Of a stretch of 62,000 nucleotides of DNA, positions 1 through 12,257 are shown piece by piece (positions within the stretch are counted from its first letter, which is position 1; the number at the start of each line of letters is the position of its first letter). A program made the position numbers and the translations under genes. Source of the DNA: Gnetum montanum (Eukaryota > Streptophyta > Gnetopsida > Gnetales > Gnetaceae); the NCBI GenBank assembly GCA_015680685.1, contig MNCI01004101.1, forward strand, positions 80,316 through 142,315. The letters are read 5' to 3'. The notes beneath the pieces are model-generated. The model was given only the letters and a program-made list of their open reading frames with translations. It was not told the DNA's origin and did no database searches.

Positions 1-4
1 AGAA

Positions 5-215
5 ATGGCTTCTTCTCATGAAATCAACTCACCTAAGGACAATACAGGAGAAAGTCAGCATCATACGCATAACCGAGATCAACCATGTCCTCAACAATCC
101 AAAGTCACATATACTCATCCCGATGAGTATGTGCCAGATTTTACCTTTGTTTTCCATCAAGATGAGCAACTACGGTGGAGAGACATGCAAGGTAACATCG
201 TGTTCCAATTTTTCC
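5..215 (+). pseudogene. gag N-terminal stub of family A element (A0)
   Basis: This is the start of a family A gag frame, beginning at the ATG at 5. It shares the block DEYVPDFTFVFHQDEQLRW with the gag of A1 (DEYIPIFTFVFHQDKQLCW, near 7,680) and A3 (near 29,870). Similarity stops soon after GNIV at about 205-215, where the other copies continue with LPL and a long gag. The rest of the element is absent, so this is a 5' truncated fragment joined to unrelated sequence. The matching LTR and primer site would lie left of the window. Confidence 0.75.
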
Positions 216-1229
216 ATTTAAATTTGTGGTGTGCATAGGAAGACATGGGAGAGCTACAAAATCAAGAAAAATTAACATTATGGTATTGAATTTTTCGACT
301 TACAAGTGCAAACTTTGCAATGAGTGGAAACCTAAGAAGAAGAGAAAACCACAATCTTTAACAAATTCTATTTTAACAAACTGATAGAAAATTTACCTAT
401 GGAAATACAAGAAAACAAAAAAAGCAAAGTCAAAAAAATGCAAAAAACATAATAATAATATATACAAAAAAGTTTGAAAATTTTAATAGTTGGAAGTAGA
501 GTGTCATTTCTACAAGAGCTCCCTTATCGGTGATAACATCATGACATCAACATCATTAGAAACTACAACATCAGTAGCAATCCCTCTACACATGCTGCTC
601 AAGAAAATTTAGTAATGCAAAGGCTATGGAATCTTTGTTGCATTAAATTTGTGAAAAATCATTTAGTGAATGGCAAAAATGACACTGAATTATGACTAGA
701 GAATGGAGCTAGGGTTTTCTTCCCCATTGCAAGGAAAAATTCTTAACCATAGCCCATGACAACAAACCATTCATTGTGGTAGTGGCATCGGTTGTGCCTT
801 TGATTTGAGAAACCTAAGCATTCAACACATTGTGGAGCTTCTAGAACGCCAACAAGAATCTGTGGTTGTTGAAGAGGAGGATTTTCTATGAAAAGAATGA
901 GATACAAAGATGTGGTTACACTAGAGAAACTGATGTTGTCACCCATATTCATAGACTTTGTTCTTGATGTTATTCATGGCTATTGAAGGCTTGCACATAT
1001 AAAAACAAAAAATCAAAGTGTTTGGACAGATGTCATGAAGAAATCAACTCAATAAATAAGTAGATGGTTATTAAACAAAGAAAAATATGCTAGTGCTTAG
1101 GGTTGCTAATTCAACCTTATGTGGCAAGTATAAAATATATAGGTAAGTAAAGTTATAGCTATTATTTTGTTTTAAGAAAAGATATCATTATCCAATGGGA
1201 TACATGGTAAGCATTACTTTATTTTGTAT
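216..1229. other. unassigned AT-rich sequence
   Basis: I see no gene here. The stretch is AT-rich with A-runs at 410-470. A minus-strand open frame at 743-952 has no recognisable motif and no second copy in the window. It may be further degraded retroelement sequence between the A0 stub and repeat family C. Confidence 0.4.
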
Positions 1230-2460
1230 GGGATTCCATGAAATTTATAACTTTCTATGATGGTTACAACTAAAAACTTCATAATTTTTTTAGCTTTCCA
1301 TTACCAAGAAGATACTTTTCAATCATGCCATATATTTTTCAAATTATTATAACTTCTAGGGAGGTTATGATTTAATCCTTCTAGATATTTGTAATACCCA
1401 TATCTTTTCATGATATTTGTAACCACCCAAAGCTACTATAAAAAGGGCTTAATTTTATGAGTTCATTTCTTCCCATTTTGTTTTAGTTGCTTAGCTAATG
1501 GTTTAGATAATATCATGTTTGGCACTTAATTTTTTGATTTGTCCTAGGTTAATTTTATAGCTCTATTTTTGCTTAATATTAGACTCCTATTAAGATTTGT
1601 CATAGAAACGCTCATGTTGTTGGAAGCCTTAAGAGCAATTTAATAGTAGTTTCTTAACAAAATTTCCTATTTGAGCATAGAGGATCTAGAAAACTATTTG
1701 CTGTCTTAAAGGGACTAAAATAGATTCTTAATTTTTAAAGTTTATTGCCTTGGTATTTCAATCAAGAAATTGTCAAATTTTTTTGAAAGCTGTGTTGTAT
1801 ACAATCTTTGACTTCTATTAACTAGCAAAAATAGAGACTCGTACTTTGTCATTTATGTAGCAATTTTTCGTAGTATAATAAGAATATCTTCATGAAATTT
1901 CTTGTTGAGCTCTAAATGTTTGGACAATTCATAGTTATTAAATTGAGAATAGCTTTATTGCAAAGTATTTTCTCATGTCAATTTATCTTTCTTAAACATT
2001 TGAGAATTCACATAAATTTGCTTTCTTTTCTTTCTCTTTCTATCTCCATTGAATTTTTCTCTATTTCTAGTTTTATTATGGAACTTTATCTTTAAGGAAA
2101 AGCAGAAGTAGATTGGTAGAATTGTGCTCAAATATTTTTATAAAAGTTTATTTGTTACAAGTTGGTATTATAAGGACTGTATAGACTAATTACTTGAATA
2201 AAATATGAATCTCCAATAACTCACAGTATTTGACAAAGTTAGTCAAATCTATTTTATGATAGCTAATTATAGCTTTGTACACAACCCAACCATTTTAACA
2301 TTTGAAATAGTAAAAAAATACTCACATTTACTACATTTCATAACTACTAAGTTTATTTGGAGGTATTTCGACCTTGGTGTTGCTAGAGTCCAACAAGCAC
2401 CTAAATCTTGTTGGAAGAACAACTTCGATTGCAACATTGGTGATTATGTTCCATATGGTC
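1230..2460 (+). repeat. family C LTR-like repeat, plus-strand copy
   Basis: This segment is a diverged reverse complement of 55,405-56,640. Matching landmarks run in the same order: a TATA box CTATAAAAAGGG at 1,436, a stretch on tubulent U5-like sequence around 1,900-2,170 (for example GTGCTCAAATATTTTTATAA), and a tail at 2,355-2,460 containing CCTTGGTGTTGC. A TATA box followed by several hundred bases of non-coding sequence suggests the LTR of a retroelement, but I found no target duplications or internal coding region. Identity is roughly 70-75% by eye, so this copy is old. Confidence 0.55.
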
Positions 2461-4988
2461 ACTAACACTATCAAGCATTGGCCTAATAGGCACTCCCCAT
2501 GGATTAGCTAGTAGCTATGTGTAAACCCAAACTAATATTAAAACTAAAAATATAAGTATAAATATCATTGCAAATTTATATAGAAACCCAAATATGACAT
2601 ATCATAAACTAATGAGATATCCCATGTGTCAATGATCCATCCTGTGCTTGATACTTGCTAACTCAAAACCCTCACAAAAGAGGTTAGTACATATATGCTA
2701 ATTAAAAGAAATGTTAATCAATAAAAATTAAAAATACTTAAAAACTAAAAATAAAAATAAAATGAAAGGATAAATTAAAGTTAAAAAAACAATAAAGATA
2801 AGGGGGTATTGAATCCCTAAAATAGTTATTGTATAGGTACACCTTAAGATATATAGTCTAACTAGAACTTTATAACTCAATTATAATGATGGAAAAATTT
2901 GATGTTGGAAAGTAGAAATCTCCATGTGAAACAGTTTTACATAAGATCCATGAGCCTTGAAGGGATTTGAGGCATCTTAGGTTGTCTTGTTGGTTAGCTA
3001 AGGACTTAACAAATCTATTATTGAGCTCAAATTAAATAATGTAATTGAGAAATAACATGCGAAAAATAGATCCAATGCTGGATCCATAAGCAAATCAAGA
3101 GATAATGTAGAAAATGATAGGAAATATAGCCAAAACACTGTAAAATTATATTAATATTATAAGAACAAAGATTTAGAAAATACAAATTGAAAAACTTTTA
3201 TGGCTTTCAAAATATGGAACTATAGAATTTCTAGAAATCTTGTTGAAATTGTTGATGAAGATTTGGTGCATGGGTGGGCAAGGTGTGCTCTATGGCTATT
3301 CAAAATACATGTAGCTTGGTTGATATATGGGCTACAATAGGTTCTCGATGCTTTTGGTGATCAACACTAGGGAAAAATGTGTACATACTCTTAGATATAA
3401 GATTACTCCAAAATCTCAAGTTTGGAAAAGTTCCAAGATCCAAACGACTTAGTGGCTTCAAAAAATTCCTAGAAAATGTTGTTGTTTTATGGTGTTATAG
3501 GAAATCTATTGTTGTTTCAATGTTGACTCAATTTTGGAAAGCTTCCTAGGCATCCAACACAATTTTTTACACTAGCCAGGAAGAGGTGCAATGTATTTAG
3601 CTCACTTACACTAGAACTTGTAACATTTTTAACAATATGAAATCACTTTACACTAATTTAGCATAATCCATAATGTTTTTTATGCCTTGTGCTATGGATT
3701 AAACTTTACATAACAAGAATGATTCAAGACTTCAATGAAACAAGGTTATAAGATAGATTTTCTAAATGAAAATCAAGATATTTTGCTTTCTTTTGGATTT
3801 GATCAGAATTACATTTGATAATTATAAAGAAGGGGTATAAATTTTCTCCTTTGGCCACTAGGCTTTCTTATTTATAGTTTCATTTTCTTTGAGATGTTTC
3901 ATTGGTCCATATTCATTGCTATTTAGAGGATTAAGCTAAAATACATCAACAAAGAATGTGAAACATCACTGTAGGTTTGTCACCAATGTTTCTCTATCCA
4001 CACTTGATTCCATGGATGTCAAATCATGCCAATGAGTACTTACAATGGTGAAGGATGATTGATATGGAATTGTATGGACTCAAAGTAGAATAGTTTGGTT
4101 AAATATTTGTTTAGAAATGGTTAAATAGGTTAATGAAGAATTCCAAATATGTTGAAATCATTGCTATGGCATTGTAACATGCCCATTAGCTTATCATCGC
4201 TTCACACATGGAACTTGATTTACAGGTTACTAACAATATTTGGAGAAACCATTATGTCGTTATGGATTTTTTTGAGCCATTTCTTTACTATACTTTAGGC
4301 TACTTTGAACTCTTAGCTTTCTTGACTTTTCTCCCTCCCTCCTTTATTTTGGGAGTGAAACCTTGTTTAGGTTTTAATGCCAAGGATAAAATTTTACTAT
4401 GTTGTTGAATGAAGAATTAGGAGATTTAGCAAATGAATTGAGTTATCATGTTTATATAAGACATCATATAGCCATGATACAAGAATGTCACACATAGGTT
4501 TTCACTATTAGCAAGGTATAAAGGGCTAAAAATGGTTTATGATTATGGCTCATAGAGGGTAGCAATAAGGATGAAGGAGAAATTACCAGTAACATTATAA
4601 AACAAGCTAATTAAATCTCATGTGTTGAGACCATGTGGTAACTTGATACTATAATGAATTACAACTCTACGATGGTTCCAAGTTCACCTAGGAAACACAA
4701 CATAGAGAGAACAAGAAAACAAATAAAAAAACAAGACATAACCAAAGTCAACATGAGATAACATAGGATCAACAAGCAAGCATAGGCCACTATGAGATAC
4801 AATCAGTAGAACTTAAGAATGTAGTATTGTAATTTGCATATTTTTATAGAATTTATAGTGTTTTGTAATGTCAAGAAGGGAAAACCTTGCATGCTTTCTT
4901 ATAATAGGTCACAAAGTTTGTAAATGCTATGTATCCACTTAAATTTGTAAACAAAAGAAAACAAAAACTAGGGGCAACGAGGGTAACG
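2461..4988. other. unassigned, probably 3' UTR/LTR of T1 and older debris
   Basis: No gene is recognisable. Immediately left of the T1 integrase stop (4,989) one expects the 3' untranslated region and 3' LTR of T1 on the minus strand. A pyrimidine-rich stretch on that strand (reverse of 4,950-4,985) fits such a UTR. I could not find an LTR boundary or polypurine tract. Open frames such as 4,208-4,408 show no motif. Confidence 0.35.
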
Positions 4989-6210
4989 TTAGATGTAATA
5001 TGGTTTATAATAGTAATGATTGATCAAATTAGTCAATTAATTCTCATCTAGATTCATGATTTTCAAAGCTCTATTTCTATAGGATTTATTCACCAGGAAG
5101 GGTCCTTCCTAGTTAATTGAGAATGTTTTCGCATGTTCATAAATAGCCTTGAGGATATGGTCTTCTTTCTACACTTTCTATTGATTTGAATCATGATGAT
5201 AATGTTTCCTTTACTTCTATTGATATAGTTCGATGTTGAAAAGAATTTGTATTCATTCTTCTTCCACTAAATCAAGGTTAATGATATGCAACTCATTATT
5301 CTACTCATCATTAATGTAGTTGGATAGAGCTACTCTCAAGAACGGAACTTGTAATTTAAGAGGGAAATTAGCTTTAGATATGTAAATTAAGATATATGGT
5401 GTAACATTGGTTGTAGTGCAAAAAATTTTCTTATAAGTCCATAGTACATACAATAGTTTATGCCATATACAATTTTCTATTGTTTAGCATTTTCTTTAGA
5501 AGATTGATGATAACTACATTACTAGCTTCAGTTTTACCATTGGCTTATGAATAATAAGGCATTGAGAATGAATTTTTGATGTGTAGTTGTTAGCAAAAGG
5601 CTTGAGTTTCATTACTACTAAACTATGATCTATTATTGGTAACAATGGTTAAAGGTAGGCCAAAACATCATATTATGTTATCTAAGATGAATCAACATAT
5701 CTATTGTGAAGTTTTTTTTCTTAAAGAATGACTTCTACTCATTTTGTAAAATATTTAGTTGCAGTGATAATAAAGTTCTATCCTATAGAGGACTTAGGTG
5801 TTATGGATTTAATAATGTTAATTCCTCCTTGTTGAAATATAACCATGTAATCTAAGTGATGTTTAACTCTATTAGTGGAACATGTATAAGGTTTCTATGC
5901 CATTGGCAAGTGTCACAAGTTTTTACCTTTTGCATGTAGTCATTTTCCATATAAGCACAATAGTATCCTAGGTGTCTAATATTAGTAGCCATGGATCTAG
6001 GTTCTATATGTCCTTCACATATGCCATCATGTAATTGTTGTAGGGTTGTATTGGTTTCTTTTCTACTTAAGTATACCAAAAATACATCATCATAAGACTT
6101 TTGACATAATGTGTTATGATCCATAATGACATATTGTTTTGAGAATTTTCATATGACATATTTTTGTGAGGCAATTAGATTCTATGAGGGTTCATCATGC
6201 ATGAGATAAA
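4989..6210 (-). pseudogene. T1 integrase (Tat-like), degraded
   Basis: Minus-strand integrase remnant of element T1. The N-terminal zinc-binding region at about 6,050-5,880 shows HDGICEGH, RHLGYY and CDTC, the usual HHCC layout. Around 5,200-5,170 a conserved LDLVEEE block matches T4 (near 46,880). The C-terminal block at 5,170-4,990 (KAIYEHAKTF, EGPFLV, NHYYYKPYYI) ends in a stop at 4,989-4,991, at the position where T4 ends (LKPFYI then stop, 47,160). The catalytic core is too frameshifted to score the DDE residues. The frame is broken by many stops and indels, so it is not functional. Confidence 0.75.
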
Positions 6211-7233
6211 ACTTAATATTAGCATACCATTCATGTTGAGATATGTTGCTTATGATTGCTACGAAAGTATTCTCAGTAATTTGCATGATGGGATGAGTAC
6301 AATTTTTCCTCATGAAGGGTAACTTTCTAAACACATCAAAAATCATGGTTAAGGATAATGTAGTGATGGCATTAATGAGTGTATTTTTAGCTCAAGAAAT
6401 GTGTTGAATGTTAACTTCTATAAACCATTGAATGAGTATTTTGACCTGCTCACAATAAGGTAAGAAGTGTTTAGCTTTGCAATAAGGTTACTTGATTGAT
6501 TACTAGTTATGAATCACATTTTATGATCGAACCTGTAAATCCAGAATCATGAGCTATCATCAACCCTCTAATTAATCCTTAATATTTCACCATGTTGTTT
6601 GTAGAAAAAAAACTCAAAAAGGTAAGCAAGAAATTGGATTTTTCAAGAGGCAAGCATGATGATCATAGCAACTCTAGCCCCATATGTAGTTGAAACTTCA
6701 TCAAAATGTATAATGGCCTCATAACCTTTAGATACATTGTTTATAACATTGACATGCTCTTTAGGACATTTAGGACCTATGGTTGCATTCTATTCAATTG
6801 GAAAGGTGGTTAACTATGTGGCTATGGCTTAACCTTTAGTTGAGGCTTGTGATACATAATGTAAATTGAATTTGGCTATTATGGCATTCCATTAGGCTAT
6901 TCAACTACTTTTATAGATGTTGTATGTACTTGTCATTAATACGTTTTCTTTACATATGATATTAACTTGTGTCCTAAAGAGGTAGTATCTTCATTTTTTT
7001 CAATGAAAAGACTAAGGCTAAATATTTTTTTTCAACATTAGTGTATTGAGTCTCATCTTCTACTACTGCATGACATAAGTAGTAAATCAACATCTCTAGT
7101 CCATCCTCTTATTTTTGACAAAGAAAAGAAGCTATGGATGTATAAAAGATTGTAAAGTATATGAAAAATGATTTATCTTTTTGAGGTAAGTATACAGTTG
7201 GAAACTAAGCTAATTCCTGCTTAATGTTATCAA
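6211..7233 (-). pseudogene. T1 second RNase H and end of first RNase H, degraded
   Basis: Continues the T1 pol region on the minus strand. Near 7,230-7,010 the sequence reads AFDNIKQELA, SIASFLCQK and YYLCHA, matching the first RNase H of T4 (AFENIKMELA, SIASMLCQK, YYLSHA at 44,905-45,080). Further on, at about 6,700-6,560, LIRGLMIAHDSG and a degraded LVINQV block match the second, archaeal-type RNase H of T4 (LLRGLIATLASG, GDSQLVINQV). A second RNase H is a known mark of the Tat clade. The segment is cut at 7,233 by A1, and its other half lies at 13,551. Confidence 0.65.
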
Positions 7234-7407
7234 AGGCTACTTAACCATACAACCATGACAATATAAGTAAGTCTAGGAAGACAATGATTGATTAACCTTA
7301 AGTGTTCCATAAGACTCATAAGCACTTAGTCCTTGGAGTTCAACCAGATCACATGTGTAATGCTCATATTCGTATGGTTGAGTGTAGGGTTACCTCACTA
7401 CTCATCA
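7234..7407 (+). repeat. A1 5' LTR remnant
   Basis: Matches the last 173 bp of the A1 3' LTR (13,378-13,550), including ATTCGTATGGTTGAGTGTAG and the terminal ACTCATCA. It is cut on the left at the T1 junction. Confidence 0.8.
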
Positions 7408-7408
7408 T

Positions 7409-7426
7409 TGGCACCGTTGCTGGGGA
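7409..7426 (+). other. A1 primer binding site (tRNA-Asp type)
   Basis: TGGCACCGTTGCTGGGGA starts two bases after the LTR end CA. It differs at two positions from the complement of the 3' end of plant tRNA-Asp (TGGCGCCGTTGCCGGGGA), the primer commonly used by Athila-type elements. Confidence 0.8.
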
Positions 7427-7553
7427 CTTAGTTGTTTGTGTGCTACGTAGAACATAGGAAACGATTCACATTGTTGGGAGCTAAAATGAACCCTTAGGGT
7501 TGATCGAATGAAAATATAACATAACGGTAAACAGCACATCGAACAAGACCAAA

Positions 7554-9489
7554 ATGTCTTCTTCTCCACACAAAAGCACTTCACCGCCTAAGACCAACAC
7601 TAGAGATAGTCGGTGGTACAAAATACATAACAAAGAATTGTCAGTTCCTCAATAATTCAGTGTGGTATATATTCATCATGATGAATATATACCCATCTTT
7701 ACCTTTGTCTTCCATCAAGACAAACAACTATGTTGGAGAGAATTGGAGGGTAACATAGTGTTGCCTCTAGAAAGAGCTGCCCCCAACATGCTCCTTAGTG
7801 CCCTTGCACAAATAGGCATGTCACAACTATACATTGAGTACGTTGCATGCAATGACAACATAAGGGACTACCATCCCACAGAAGCACAATGTCAATAGGA
7901 CTTAAGGAGGGAGAGTTACTATACATCGTTGAAGGGCAAAGGCCCCCATAATGCTGTGTCCATCATAAGAAAAATTAAGGGTGGTGAACCTATTTCAATA
8001 GGTTCTCCACAAAATGATGTTTCCACTCCTAATGATGATGAGGAGGTGGTGTATCAGAACCTACACACCATGATACACAACACTAGTTCTAATCTCCATG
8101 AACACCAACTGTTCAATGAGGGAACACAAACACAAAATAACAACGGTCATTCTGATCGTCATCACGATCGAGGTCAAGATCACTAAAGGGAAGGTAGGAA
8201 ACATTGTCATGGAAATGGTTCTCCTTACTCTTCACCTTCATTGCACCATTCACCCTCTCCTTCAACATTAGGATGCAGTCATAAGAAACCTCATCATGAG
8301 GACAAGGGTAAGCAAAATGAGAAACCTTGACGAGAGAGTCGAGAGAGAGGACAAGGACATTCTAAGGAATCATGACATGAAAGAAGGGAAAGTAGGGAAC
8401 CACATAGGCATCATAGATGCCATGAGAGAAATGATCATGAAGAAACCCTACTTGCAACCTGAAGCATGTTAGACATTACGGAGGCTATTAGAATACCTAC
8501 AAGGCACCAAAAAGATAGCCAAATTAAGAGACTAGACATGAATAATATCTCATGATTTGAGGGGGGATACAATGCTGATCCGCATAATCACTTAGAAGCA
8601 TTTCACAATGCTTGTGCCTTGTAGAATATTGAAAACAAGTGGCAAAAGTTAAAGTTGTTTCCAAGGACACTCATAAAAGAGGCAGAAAGTTGGTACTAGT
8701 CCTTAGAATTGGAATCCATTTGAAGGTGGAGTACGATGCTAGAACTATTTAACGATAAAAATTAGATGTACTCCCAAGTGTCCAACTTGCAAAAGAAGAT
8801 CCAAGGATGGAAGCAGGGTAATCATGAACCCTTGGATGCTTTCATGGGCCAATATTATGCATTTCTACATCACTGCCCCATGCTTATGCACAACGGGATC
8901 AACTACGCCATCTCGTAGATGGGCTAATACATGAAACCAAGAGACTCATTGGAACATATGCCCAAGGGAAATTATCTAAACTTAGGTCCCATGAAGTCAT
9001 AGATTATTGGAGCAAGTAGATAAAGAAGAAGGAGAGCTACGTAAGAGAGAAAGAGCAGAAGAATATAACTGTGATCATTCCCTTCGAAAGAGGGGAGTGA
9101 GATTCTACGAGGAGGAGGATGAGTCACCACTTGAAGAGTTGGTGAATAGGAAAACCTTGCCACTTTAGAAACTAACAACAGAAGTGTTGGCTAAGGTAGA
9201 TCAGATCTAGGACTCCTTAGACAGTAGATTTGAAATTGTTTTAAAAATCGTAGAGGAGTCTAAGGAGTGAAGTAGTGACCATGATAAGAAAAAGAAGAGG
9301 GATTTGGATCATGCATGTAACAAAGGTAAGGGTAAAATAGCTATCACTGAAGAGGTTGTGGATTCAGATACAGAAAATGATGGTGGATATGAGATCTTCC
9401 AGTCTAACCATCCTAAGGGATGTTTCCCAATAATCTCACATCTACAAGAATCTGGGGTGGATGCACTCAACCCAAGACTTAAAAAATAG
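7554..9489 (+). pseudogene. A1 gag, degraded
   Basis: Gag of A1, starting at the ATG at 7,554 (MSSSPHKS), the counterpart of ATGs at 5, 27,211 and 29,728. N-terminal block FTFVFHQDKQL near 7,700; a His/Asp/Arg/Ser-rich linker at 8,130-8,420; then the capsid-type retrotransposon gag domain at about 8,555-8,880 (FEGGYNADPHNHLEAFHNAC, LFPRTLIKEAESWY, LDAFMGQYYAFLHHCP). A charged C-terminal part ends near 9,489. Several in-frame TAG stops fall where sister copies have CAG or CAA: after SWY the A4 copy has Q. The protein would form the virus-like particle of the element; this copy is not translatable in full. Confidence 0.75.
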
Positions 9490-9712
9490 TAGGCACCCCG
9501 TCGGTTACCTTATCCCCAAGGTAACCCAAGGTAGTTCCACCGATCATTAACATATTATCCAAGTGGAACTACACCACAACCAATCGAGAAACACCAATAG
9601 TGGAAATATCTACAGTCATGGGGGATGCCACCATCGAGACAACAATACCCTTACCAGCAACCAGATCCATATGGCTACTACGTGAATTAGCCAATCTCTC
9701 CAAGTCACTCTG

Positions 9713-10582
9713 TTGGTCACACAACCCCACAATGTCACTACTAAGCTTGGGCGTACTATAGAACTACTTCTCCTGGGAGAGACACACCACATCCATACCA
9801 TCCTCCAAAACCTAGCCGTGACTCTTACACCGATATCTCCACTACCACCCGCTCCAGCAATGCAAGGGGAATTCCCCACTCAACCACAGCAACACAATGC
9901 TATGAGAGCTGTAAACCTTCAACCTGTTGCTGGTTCTAAAAACCGTACAAAGAGAAGACTTTTCTTCAAAACCAATACTCCAAACAAGCTCTCGCAACCA
10001 CAAGTGGTTGAGCCTCTAAGTGCCTCTCCACCAAATAAGGCTTCGGAGCTCCCTTCAAACCAACAACAGAGCTCAACGCATATGGTTATGTTAACACATA
10101 TTGTCACTGACTGGATCAAGGTGGGCCACCTTCCCAGGAAATTCTCTGATCCTGAAAGTCCCTTAATCTATCTCCAAATCATTGGGAATGAACCACGTAA
10201 GGCTCTTCTGGACTCAGGTTCTGGAGTCAACTTGATATCACAAGAAATGTATAAATCCTGGAAGCTAACTCCACTAAAGAAGAGTAATATTCACTTAGAG
10301 CTGGCTGACCAGTCCATCACTATTCCCTTGGGACTGGTGGAGGACATCATTACCACTGTCTGTGGTTGGTCATACCCAATAGATTTCCTAGTGATCCAAG
10401 TAAACAATGACAAAGGGGAATTCCCAATAATAATGGGAAGGGCATGCCTAAGTACCATGAACGCATGCCTAAGAATCCACGATCTTTCCTTGGAAATATC
10501 TAAAGAAAACACTTATGGAAAGATTGAGGAGAAGAAGGTTCCATGCATCACATACAATGATACCGAGGGTGATGGCGTATAG
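9713..10582 (+). CDS. A1 retropepsin-type protease ORF (289 codons, uninterrupted)
   Basis: A single open frame in an otherwise decayed neighbourhood. The first half is a Pro/Gln-rich linker following gag. The aspartic protease domain begins near residue 130. The active site DSG is at 10,211-10,219 (ALLDSGSGVNLIS). It is followed by LGLVEDI, CGWSYPIDFLVI and the flap/C-terminal signature FPIIMGRACLS at about residue 240, then DLSLEIS. The role is cleavage of the Gag polyprotein. The frame stops at 10,582; in autonomous elements, protease continues into RT. A2 and A3 carry the same domain (FPIIMGRAWLS at A2). The start ATG at 9,713 is simply the first in frame; protease was probably made as a Gag fusion. 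Confidence 0.75.
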   Translation: MVTQPHNVTTKLGRTIELLLLGETHHIHTILQNLAVTLTPISPLPPAPAMQGEFPTQPQQHNAMRAVNLQPVAGSKNRTKRRLFFKTNTPNKLSQPQVVEPLSASPPNKASELPSNQQQSSTHMVMLTHIVTDWIKVGHLPRKFSDPESPLIYLQIIGNEPRKALLDSGSGVNLISQEMYKSWKLTPLKKSNIHLELADQSITIPLGLVEDIITTVCGWSYPIDFLVIQVNNDKGEFPIIMGRACLSTMNACLRIHDLSLEISKENTYGKIEEKKVPCITYNDTEGDGV

Positions 10583-12210
10583 GAATGTTTAACATTGCTA
10601 GAATGCAATCAGTATGCACCAGAGGTTAACATACAAAGGTGCTTGTATGTAGCAAGCACACAACAAGAAAACACCTAGTGGTTTATGGCTAATCAAAAGA
10701 GCAACTCACCAATATGCATGGAACTAACTGGGGGATCAACTTGTGGCCACGTTGAAAGCATAGATACACTAGAACGAGAGTGTCGCCAACTTCTAGCCCT
10801 TAACCTGAGAACATCAATTGGGAGAAGATGGACACTTTTAAAAAATTCAAATAAGTTCTTGTTATTTTGGATCGCTCCCTTCCAGTTTAGTCATGGTGGA
10901 GATGGCCACCTATGCTAATCATTTGAGGCCCTCAGTTTCTTTTTAAGTTTTTGTTTTACAACTTTCTTTGACTTTTCTAGTTTTTGTTTTACAACATCGT
11001 TTCTACTCTTTCATTTATTTATGTCCTTGTTTATTTTATGTGTTTTTTCACTGAATAAGTGCTCCTCAAGATGGTATAAACTATATTCCATTGATTGCTA
11101 ATGTTTGGTTTTTACCTTTAAGTTATAATGTTGATACTAAGGTATGGTTCTTTTAATATAGTAGTCAATGAGTCCACTTCATCCATACATTCATCAATTT
11201 CTATGGTCTCTCTTGGCTTGGAATTGTACAGTCCCTTTCTCAATAATAAGAACTATCAATGAATCGGTGACTAGGTATTTCTCAAACTAAGGAAGGACTC
11301 AAAGATTAAAAATGGTGTGACTTCAAGGGAATTTGATGCACTTTTGCTAGCCATTCTCTTGGGTGCTTGGATGTTTTATTCTTGAGTTTTCTTATTGTTC
11401 CAATGTTGCCACATTATCGGGAAGCTGAGAAAATAAAAATAATAAGTCTTTGCATGGTGTGGTTCTCACGTAAAAAAACATAAAAAAAAAACACTGAGAA
11501 TTCAAAGCACACCCCTTAGACAAAATAATCATCCAGGGGACACACATTGGTTATGGAACTAAAATAAACATGTTCCCTCTAACTAAGGCCCTTCTTGCTT
11601 CCTATTTTCTCCTCTTTCATTTCTTTGGAATGGTGGTGGCTCTTTGGTGAAGGAATTATTGTTACTTTGGGTGGATGGATTAACCAAATGTATTAATGCA
11701 AAGTCACTCGATGTGGTTTTTTTGAGGCTAGATTTGGAATGAGATCTACTAAGTCACATTAACCATTAACACACAAGGGGCTGTACACCACCTTGTTCTT
11801 GAGACTCCATTCCATTCTCTTCCTGCCATCCTTCTTTCTCCATTATACACCTCATTGCTAGTAGTATCAGTAGTCCATATTTTGGTGGTTGCATTGTTTT
11901 ATTTTTGGTAAACTCTTGTAGTTAAGACTTTAACTCTTATCTCCAAATGACATTCCTAGAGCCTACAGACTCTTTGAATGCAGGATTGTTAGGGCATTAA
12001 AGGCATGAGCCTACTTTGGGGAGGACCCACTAGCATTCCTATTTGGTGCATCCGTTAATCTCTTTCCCTTAAACACTTTTGCTATCCACATTTATTTTGT
12101 TCATCTTCATCTTTGACATCCATTTTATCGGCATTGTTGTTGTTTCTTTTTTTTTTCTCTTTCTTGTTGCTTTTCTTTTTCTCCATTCTCTCACTACTGG
12201 AGGTGTGCTC

Positions 12211-12224
12211 TCAGTCATGGGGGT
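12211..12224 (+). promoter_or_regulatory. Internal polypurine-tract-like motif
   Basis: TCAGTCATGGGGGT is identical to the motif that abuts the 3' LTR at 12,770-12,783. A2 has both copies too (reverse complement at 41,292-41,305 and at 40,700-40,714). It may prime a second plus strand or be a relic of duplication. Confidence 0.45.
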
Positions 12225-12257
12225 CCTGGTCCAATTTTTTCGATTTTCTCTAAACCC

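Noticed and set aside
10291-10512. Minus-strand frame of 73 codons
   Set aside because: Shadow of the A1 protease on the opposite strand.
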